From assembly GCA_002309585.1 (NCBI GenBank), contig DBXN01000167.1:30150-38120 (forward strand): DNA of 7,971 nucleotides, written 5' to 3'. Under the pieces are notes generated by a model that searched no databases, was not told where the DNA came from, and saw nothing but the letters and a program-made list of their open reading frames with translations. Of the stretch, positions 1 through 6,100 are shown in pieces. Position 1 is the stretch's first letter, and each line of letters begins with the position of its first letter. The stretch comes from Verrucomicrobia bacterium UBA1211. GTDB taxonomy: Bacteria; Verrucomicrobiota; Kiritimatiellia; RFP12; UBA1067. The position numbers and the translations under genes are program-made.

Positions 1-1244
1 GCGCATCCCCCGAGGTAGATGCCGGGATGACGCTTACGCACCTCACGGATGAATTGCCGGTAACCGGCGTTGTAGTCGGCGAAATTCCTGCCGGAGTCAT
101 CAATGAGCGCCTCGCAGTTGAAGTCGAACTTGATGAAGGCGATGCCGTACTTCTCCACAAGGGCGTCGATGGCGGCGTGCAGGTGCCCGCGCGCGTCGGC
201 GCGGGTGAAGTCAAGGAAATGCATGCCGTGGAACTGGCAGAAGTATTCGGGATGGTTCTTCATCACCTCCGAGTTGTAGGCGGCGGTCTCCGCCTCGATC
301 CAGAGGCCGAACTTCATTCCGGCGTCCCGCACCGCCTTCGCGATCTCCGCCAGTCGTCCCCCGAGCCAGCCGTCCGGACGTTCCTTCCAGTCCCCGCGCG
401 TCGAGCCCCAGTCGCCCTTCGGGCCGAACCAGCCCGCGTCGATCACAAAGTACTCCAACCCAAGCTCGCCGGCTTTCTTCACCTGCTTCATCACGAAATC
501 GAAGTCCAGCTTGTCGAAGCGGCAGAGCCAGGTGTTGTAGAGCGTCGGCATCACGCGGCAGGGATAATTCGCGTGCCACCAGGCGTGGAGCTTGTGGCAG
601 TCGAGGTCGGTCCTGTTCGTGAAGGTGTAGTAAACCACCTCCGGCAGGGCCGCGGACTCCCCCGGCTTCAGCACGTAGCGGAGGTAGCGCGAATCCATCC
701 CCACCTCGACGGAGACGGACGCCTTGTCATCGCCGGGCACCACGAAGGCGCGCATCTCCCATGCGGCGTCGGACATCAGATGGAAGACGTGGCCGCGGCC
801 CGTCTGCCGGTTCCAGAGCGCCAGCACGGGCGCGGCACCGTAGGAGGTCCGCATCCCGCCGGCGCGCGTCCCCACACTGGTATGGAGCGGCTGCCAGGCG
901 CCGCGGCTCTCATGCATCCAGGTGTTCCCCTGGGTGTAGACCTCGAAATCGCCCCCCTCGAAGCGGAAGACATCCAGAAGGCACGTCGCGGCGAACGGCG
1001 CCCCCGACGCATTGCTCACGACCGTCCGGCGGCGGGTCACGCCCGCCACACCGGTCTCCTCCACCGTCTCGACGTGGATGCCGTTTTCATCGGCGGCGAA
1101 GCCCTTCTCGGTCTTCTGCGCACCGCCCTCGAAGAGGCCGAAGTCGGTGAAGATGTGCCACCTGTCGTAGCCGCTGCCCAAACCTTCCGCCACCGTCGCG
1201 GCACACGCCACCACCGCGAGAATCATCCCGAATAACGCTCTCAT
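1..1244 (-). CDS. Secreted GH36-type alpha-galactosidase, N-terminal part (runs off left edge)
   Basis: This frame is open from an ATG at 1244 to the left edge and gives the first 414 residues. Residues 1 to about 17 (MRALFGMILAVVACAA) form a Sec signal peptide. Residues ~20-235 look like the N-terminal beta-sandwich of GH36, followed by a (beta/alpha)8 catalytic barrel. Family landmarks are NTWLCRFDKLDFD, YFVIDAGWFG (Asp269), GDW, GMKFGLWIEAE (Trp315, Glu317), NPHEYF-like KNHPEYF, and FIKFDFN, in which Asp374 aligns with the GH36 catalytic nucleophile. The general acid, expected about 60 residues later, lies outside the window. The enzyme should hydrolyse terminal alpha-galactosides, outside the cytoplasm. 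Several subsite residues differ from the textbook versions (DAGW for DDGW, EAE for EPE, KFDFN for KWDMN), so it belongs to a divergent subgroup and its exact substrate is uncertain. A perfect Shine-Dalgarno fixes the start. It follows two GH110 genes in the same direction. Confidence 0.9.
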   Translation of the reverse strand, partial: MRALFGMILAVVACAATVAEGLGSGYDRWHIFTDFGLFEGGAQKTEKGFAADENGIHVETVEETGVAGVTRRRTVVSNASGAPFAATCLLDVFRFEGGDFEVYTQGNTWMHESRGAWQPLHTSVGTRAGGMRTSYGAAPVLALWNRQTGRGHVFHLMSDAAWEMRAFVVPGDDKASVSVEVGMDSRYLRYVLKPGESAALPEVVYYTFTNRTDLDCHKLHAWWHANYPCRVMPTLYNTWLCRFDKLDFDFVMKQVKKAGELGLEYFVIDAGWFGPKGDWGSTRGDWKERPDGWLGGRLAEIAKAVRDAGMKFGLWIEAETAAYNSEVMKNHPEYFCQFHGMHFLDFTRADARGHLHAAIDALVEKYGIAFIKFDFNCEALIDDSGRNFADYNAGYRQFIREVRKRHPGIYLGGC

Positions 1245-1252
1245 TTACCATT

Positions 1253-1260
1253 CCTCCTTA
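1253..1260 (-). promoter_or_regulatory. Strong Shine-Dalgarno of the GH36 gene
   Basis: The minus strand reads TAAGGAGG here, a full match to the anti-Shine-Dalgarno of 16S rRNA. It ends 8 nt before the ATG at 1244, and this decides the start of the GH36 gene. It is the strongest ribosome site in the window, so this gene is probably translated independently and efficiently. Confidence 0.85.
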
Positions 1261-1316
1261 GATGACGCGCTCACCGCCCGATCCTTAAAATTAGAAGTCA
1301 AGTCAGACGGCATACT

Positions 1317-1345
1317 ATTTTATTCTCTCGCAGGCACTTCGGCAA
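1317..1345 (-). promoter_or_regulatory. Candidate sigma70-type promoter for the GH36 gene
   Basis: On the minus strand, TTGCCG (1340-1345) and TAAAAT (1317-1322) are separated by exactly 17 nt, close to the TTGACA-17-TATAAT consensus. Transcription would start near 1310 and give a leader of about 65 nt before the GH36 start at 1244. The surroundings are more AT-rich than the flanking genes. Seen: the two boxes and their spacing. Inferred: promoter activity. A single match of this quality can occur by chance. Confidence 0.4.
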
Positions 1346-1408
1346 GGCAAGACCGGCGTTCATTCTACTGGCACTAGCCCATCATTCAGGAAAGAGCAAT
1401 ACAGAGTA

Positions 1409-1429
1409 AAACGCGCTTCCAACGCGTTT
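1409..1429 (-). terminator. Possible Rho-independent terminator after the short GH110 gene
   Basis: On the minus strand, AAACGCG and CGCGTTT form a perfect 7-bp stem with a 7-nt loop, followed by a short T run (TTTT counting the last stem bases). It lies about 42 nt after the stop codon of the short GH110 gene and upstream of the candidate GH36 promoter, which is the right place for a terminator. The stem is short and the T tract weak, so read-through into the GH36 gene is likely. Confidence 0.4.
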
Positions 1430-1443
1430 CTGGACACGGAGAT

Positions 1444-1464
1444 AAATGCGCAGGATGCGCGTTT
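1444..1464 (-). other. Imperfect hairpin just after the short GH110 stop codon
   Basis: On the minus strand, AAACGCGC and GCGCATTT flank a 5-nt loop (ATCCT) and pair with a single C-A mismatch. It starts about 6 nt after the TAG at 1471. It shares the AAACGCG arm with the hairpin at 1409-1429, so the two arms could also pair alternatively. It could protect the 3' end of the mRNA or act with the second hairpin as a tandem terminator. No function can be shown from sequence. Confidence 0.3.
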
Positions 1465-1470
1465 GACCGC

Positions 1471-3093
1471 CTACTCCTGTTTCACCGCCTCAGCTTTGCG
1501 GATCTCCACGGTTTCCCGCACGCCGGGCCCGAAACTATAGGGGTTACCGACGTTCTTGAACCGGTTGTTCTCAAAGATCGCCTTTCCCGTAAACGGCACG
1601 ACCAAGTTGAACGCGATACCGCGCATATCCTCGCAGTCGTTGTCGCGGGCGATGAGCGTGTGGGCGGGACCGCACTCGCCCCAGTACCCCGTGAGGTCTT
1701 CGTGGAGAATCGCGGCGGCCCCGTTGCGGAGACGGTTGCGCTCGAAGATGATGTCCGCGAACGCCGAGAGCCGGTTGTGGAAGAAGTCGTGGAAATAGTT
1801 GTCGTGGATCCAGATCTTCGGGGCATGGGAGAGGTTGGCGATGTCGCACCCGATCCATTCGGCGGGAATGTCGCGGTCGAAAACGATCGCCGCCTGTTCC
1901 GCGTCACGCCCCGGTTTCGGAAACGCCGTGATCACGGCCTCCCCGAGGATCTTCTTGTCCGGACCCTTGCCGCGCGAGAACGCCACCTTCTCGCCCACGC
2001 GGTACGGGAAGTAACCCGTGTAGTTGAACCTCGGAATCCCGACCTCCGCGCGGGGTCCGTCCACCTTGCGGAGGATCGTGTAGTTGCCGTGGATGTTCAT
2101 CACGTCGTCAAGACCCCAGGAGATCTCCGAATCCGCGATCTCAATCCGTCCCTTCGTGTCCACAAGGAAGATGGCGTCGGCCGTGAGCGACACGTACCGG
2201 CCTTCGTCCGGACGCACGGAATAGCGCGTGATCTTGATGTTCTCGCACATCTCGGCCACGATACCCATGGCGACACCGGTCCTGACCGCGACATCAGCGA
2301 CCTCCACGTCGCGGCAGTCCACAAACGCCATGACCGAACGGGTACGCCCGCAGCCGAGCAGCAGGCACAGCGGCTCGTTCAGGGGATACGAGCACTTCCC
2401 GGCATTCTTGGGATGAGCATCTTTGACATATCGGAAAAAGACGTTTCCACCGCCCCTGTCCTCCGCCGCCACAGGATAGAAACTTGAGGCGAGCGTATCC
2501 TTGTCGCGCTTGCATTGAGGGGTCAGGATGTACTGGATTTGTCCGTAACGGAGTGCGTGCACCGAAATCTCGCGTTCCCGTGAATCCGTGCGGCCCTCGT
2601 CCATCTCGAAGAAGATCTCGCCATCCTTCGTCTCGTAAGGGGCACTCCCGGCGGCGAACGCGCAGAGGAACCCCTCATCATTCTTCTCCTTAATCGTGAA
2701 CTCCACCAACGGCAACCTGAAGACGCGGAAGGTGAAGTTACCGATCTTCACGCCGTTGCACCGCTCCACCACAAACGGAAACGAGTCGCCATGGAAGACA
2801 AAACTGGCCCCGTTGCCATCCACCGTCACGTTGCGCTTCCCCTCTAGGTGCATGACCACCTTCTTCATGCCGGTGGAGCTGCCCACGGAGGCGAGGAAGT
2901 GCGCCTCGGTCCCCTCCTCAAAGAAGTGGTATTCGCCCTTCGCGAACCGGAGCGTGTCGCCGTCCCCAAGCCGCCCCACCGCCGCGCGGACGGCCGGTGT
3001 CGCGTTTCCCTCGACCGGCCCCACCTCGACAACCGAACCGACCGAGATGCCTGCGGCCAAAACCCCTGCCAACACATGAATTGCCGTTCTCAT
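1471..3093 (-). CDS. Secreted GH110 alpha-1,3-galactosidase, single-domain copy
   Basis: The 540-residue product has a signal peptide (residues 1 to ~20, MRTAIHVLAGVLAAGISVGS) followed by a right-handed beta-helix typical of GH110. Recognisable pieces are GMKKVVMHLEGKRNVTVDGNG..FVFHGDSFPFVVERC near residues 76-115, VMAFVDCRDVEVADV, GMGIVAE-like MGIVAEMCENIKI, TADAIFL (Asp306), GLDDVMNIHG (Asp329, Asp330) and LTGYWGECGPA. The Asp spacing of 23 and 24 residues matches, from memory, the catalytic trio of the Pseudoalteromonas GH110 enzyme (D321/D344/D345). The family inverts terminal alpha-1,3-galactose, as in B-antigen and Gal-alpha-1,3-Gal. The gene starts 43 bp after the stop of a paralogue that is about 85% identical, and ends in a private tail (EAVKQE) where the paralogue continues into extra modules. 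GH28-like polygalacturonase is a less likely alternative fold match. Linkage preference cannot be read from sequence. Confidence 0.85.
   Translation of the reverse strand: MRTAIHVLAGVLAAGISVGSVVEVGPVEGNATPAVRAAVGRLGDGDTLRFAKGEYHFFEEGTEAHFLASVGSSTGMKKVVMHLEGKRNVTVDGNGASFVFHGDSFPFVVERCNGVKIGNFTFRVFRLPLVEFTIKEKNDEGFLCAFAAGSAPYETKDGEIFFEMDEGRTDSREREISVHALRYGQIQYILTPQCKRDKDTLASSFYPVAAEDRGGGNVFFRYVKDAHPKNAGKCSYPLNEPLCLLLGCGRTRSVMAFVDCRDVEVADVAVRTGVAMGIVAEMCENIKITRYSVRPDEGRYVSLTADAIFLVDTKGRIEIADSEISWGLDDVMNIHGNYTILRKVDGPRAEVGIPRFNYTGYFPYRVGEKVAFSRGKGPDKKILGEAVITAFPKPGRDAEQAAIVFDRDIPAEWIGCDIANLSHAPKIWIHDNYFHDFFHNRLSAFADIIFERNRLRNGAAAILHEDLTGYWGECGPAHTLIARDNDCEDMRGIAFNLVVPFTGKAIFENNRFKNVGNPYSFGPGVRETVEIRKAEAVKQE
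1493..3033 (-). repeat. Direct repeat, copy 1: GH110 catalytic segment
   Basis: This segment aligns nearly end to end with 5745-7282 in the same orientation, offset 4249-4252 bp with a 3-nt indel near the low-coordinate end. The alignment begins at GCTTTGCGGATCTCCAC and ends at the codons of the first mature residues (VVEVG). Outside these borders, signal peptides and C-terminal sequences are unrelated. Stretches of perfect identity include 2339-2415 (77 nt) and 2849-2909 (61 nt). Confidence 0.9.
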
Positions 3094-3098
3094 TCAGA

Positions 3099-3106
3099 TT
3101 CCCTTT
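3099..3106 (-). promoter_or_regulatory. Shine-Dalgarno of the short GH110 gene
   Basis: The minus strand reads AAAGGGAA, with its GGG core 7 nt from the ATG at 3093. It lies in the 43-bp gap after the stop of the larger GH110 gene. I see no convincing hairpin terminator or promoter in that gap, so the two genes are probably co-transcribed. Confidence 0.6.
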
Positions 3107-3136
3107 CGTTGAAGATGATGTTCAAAACAGTACAAA

Positions 3137-6100
3137 CTACTTGAAAATGGCCGTCGTGCCGTCCGGGATGAAGTCCGGCAACTCCCCGACAAGCGTGATG
3201 CCATTGAACGCGCCCCCGTGTCCGTCCGCAGCGGCGAACGTTCCGCGGATCTCGCCGTTCTCGTCGGACATAACCTCAAAGCGCGTCAGCATCTTCGTCT
3301 CGCCCAACGCCCAGATCTCCTCCACGCCCTTTGTCACGCCGTCAATGGTGAACGAGGCGTTCCCCGGCCCAGTGCCGATGGCGGAATAGAGATAGAGCGT
3401 GTAGCGATTGTTTGCCTTGAGATTCGCAATCGTGAAGGTATAGGTATCCTCCGGGTCGGATGAGAAGATGAATGAATCGCAGAGCACATAACCGGTCGAG
3501 GAGGAACCGGTCGCGATGATCGCCCCGGAAGCGTGCGCCAGCGAGACGGTCATGTTGCGCGGGGTCACGCCATCGGCCTCGCAGCAGTTCACACATTCGG
3601 CACCCGCCCCGGATCCGGGACGCAACGCATTCCAGGCCCGCCAGTCGCCGTAGCCCTCGCGCCCGCGCATCGTGTTCGCCGAGAGTTTCCCGTTGCCGTC
3701 GCCGGTGAAATCGACGTTCACCACGCGCACCGCCCCCACGGCCTCCCGCTCATAGCACACCCCGAGACCTGTCGTGTCGCAGGCGTAATTGTTTAAGGGG
3801 TCGACCGCCGTGTCCAGCGTCTCGCCCGCTCTCAGCCACAGGCGGTCGCCTTCGAACGACGTCTCGGCGTTGCAGCCGTCATCCCGTCTCCCGTCAATCG
3901 AGACGGTTCCCGTCGCCGGAACGCAGCCGCCGACGGCAAGGCAGAAACGGACACCGTCCGTCCAGGAAGCGCCTTCCAAATCGCGTACCCGCCCATGCAT
4001 CCGGTAGATGCCGTCCGCCGGAACAATGGCCCGCACCGTCGCGCATGAATTGGCCTGCCCGGTGACGTTCGGATGGACATAAAACTCGTTCGGAGCAATC
4101 GAGAGTTTCGGATCCCCGGTCAGATACCAGTTGCTGCCGTCGCAGGAGGCAACAGCGTTCGTCATCATGGAGATTCGTGGAATGGAGCCTTCCGCGTTCC
4201 ACGAGTGTGTCCACCACCCGAGCGCCGCGCAGGGAGAGAACCAGAAAAACGCCAGCGGGGCGAACGTCGCGTCATTCGCGGCAGTCGCCTTTGTACCCAG
4301 TGTCCACTGCGCGCCGCCGCCGAGAAGATCGGGGAACGGGATGTCCGTGTTCCCGGCCGCATGGTGCGCGTAGTACGACGCGTTCGCGTCATACACCTCG
4401 CCATCCTCCCGGCGGAAGATGGCGGAGACGGCGGTTTCGTCGTTGTAATAGGCCGAACGCGGGGAGACGATGATGTCCACCGGCTCGCCCGCCGCGAGAA
4501 GTCTGTCATTGAACATCAGGTGCGCCGTGGCTTTCTCATGCCGCTCCGCGACGATGACCGCGTTTGTCACGATCCGGTCGGCCACCGCCAGAAAGACCTC
4601 AACGCCATCGTCCCCCGTATTCTCAACGCCGACATCGCGCACCACCACCGAGCCGGAATAGCGGCCCCCTTCCGGCGGACGGAACCGCACGACCGTGCAT
4701 TGGTTCCACCCGTGCGGCGGCGTGTGGAGATACAGTTCGCGCGGCGAAACGCCCGCGCAGATGCCTTCGGAGACATTGGCCGCCACAAAAGGCTGGCTTG
4801 AATCCGTCGTTCCCTTGAATCCCGAGATGAGCCCATCGTTGAAAGTCAGGTGTTCCGTCAGCGTGTGGGAGAGGGCGTATTCGAGATTCGGCGGAACCCA
4901 GGAGGGAAAGTCGATCTCGGTAGCGGCCGCGTCGAGGTTCAACACCTGACAGTGCCACATGCCATGCCGCGCCGTACCATAGGGGTTCTCCCCATTCGCG
5001 GCGATGTTGGCCGCGAAGGCTTCGCCCGAATCGTAGAACCGTCCCTCCTTTTCCTTGAAGACGAGGACCTTCACCCCCGTCCCGTCACCGGGATGCGAGC
5101 CGTTGGAACCGACGGCGAACTGGAGCCTCATGCCCTGCGTCAGATAACGCACGGGCATCTGGTAGTCAAACCGCTGGGTCCGGGGCAGGGATGCCGCCCA
5201 GGAACCGCTGTTCTCCTGCGTGACAAGCATGGTCGCCAGTTCGGTGTCACCCCCCTCCGAGCCAAGCGTGACATGCACGTCCGCACCGGCCGAGGCATCC
5301 TGTCCCAGCTGCTCCAGGTCATGGAATGACGCGAAGGCGGAATACCATCCGTCCTCCGGCACGGTGAAGCGTAGCACGGTGTAGGCGCTGTCGCTGGCCG
5401 CCGGATGGAAGACCATTTCATCCGCCTCGATGGTGTTACCGTCTGAACCGAGACCGGCCGCCACCATCGATGTCCTCTCCCCCGTCATGTTCACCATGAT
5501 GATCGGATAGTAGTCCGGATCGGCGTTATGCCAACCGTCAAGTTGGCCATCCCCCCTTGTGGCATGGGCAGAGTAACCGTTCCGTACCGTGAACGGCGCG
5601 TCTGCCGAGGCGATGTGGTACGACCAGATGCCGCCGTTCTCGTCCGTGTAGGGATTGGCGTAGGTACCGCTCTCGCAGTTTTGGCGCAGGGCCTTGCCCG
5701 CGTCATAGATCGTACAGGCCGTGGAGGTGAAAGTCGCCGTTCCCGCTTTGCGGATCTCCACCGTCTCGGCTACGCCGGCACCGAAACTGTAGGGTACGGT
5801 GCCGCTGAAGGTATTGTTCTCCAGCAACGCGTGATCCGTAAACGGCACGACGAAATAGAACGCGGCGCCGCGCATGTCCTCGCACACATTGTCACGGGCG
5901 ACGAGCGTGCGCGCGGGGCCGCACTCGCCCCAGTATCCCGTGAGGTCGTCATGGTAAATCGCGTCGTTCCCGTTGCGGAGATGGTTACGCTCGTACACGA
6001 TGTCCGCCAACGCCGAGAGGCGGATATTCAGAAAGTCGTGGAAGTAGTTGTCATGGATCCAGATCGTTGGCGTATGCGAGACGTTGGCGATGTCGCACCC

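Noticed and set aside
27..1235. 402-codon open frame on the plus strand, opposite the GH36 gene
   Set aside because: It mirrors the GH36 coding frame in GC-rich DNA, has no ribosome site, and its protein is low in complexity with no recognisable domain. The minus-strand protein matches GH36 motifs throughout.
1471..3093. Polygalacturonase (GH28) or generic parallel beta-helix protein
   Set aside because: The fold class is the same, but the order of motifs (GMKKV..LEGK.NVTVDGNG, TADAIFL, LDDVMNIHG, YWGECG) and the Asp spacing fit GH110 much better. GH28 signatures such as NTDG and RIK are absent.
3094..3136. Terminator between the two GH110 genes
   Set aside because: No stem of useful length with a T tract is present in the 43-bp gap. 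The short T runs are not preceded by a GC-rich hairpin.
3137..3210. PEP-CTERM or other cell-surface sorting signal at the end of the large GH110 protein
   Set aside because: The last residues (LPDFIPDGTTAIFK) contain no PEP motif, no hydrophobic segment and no terminal arginine cluster.
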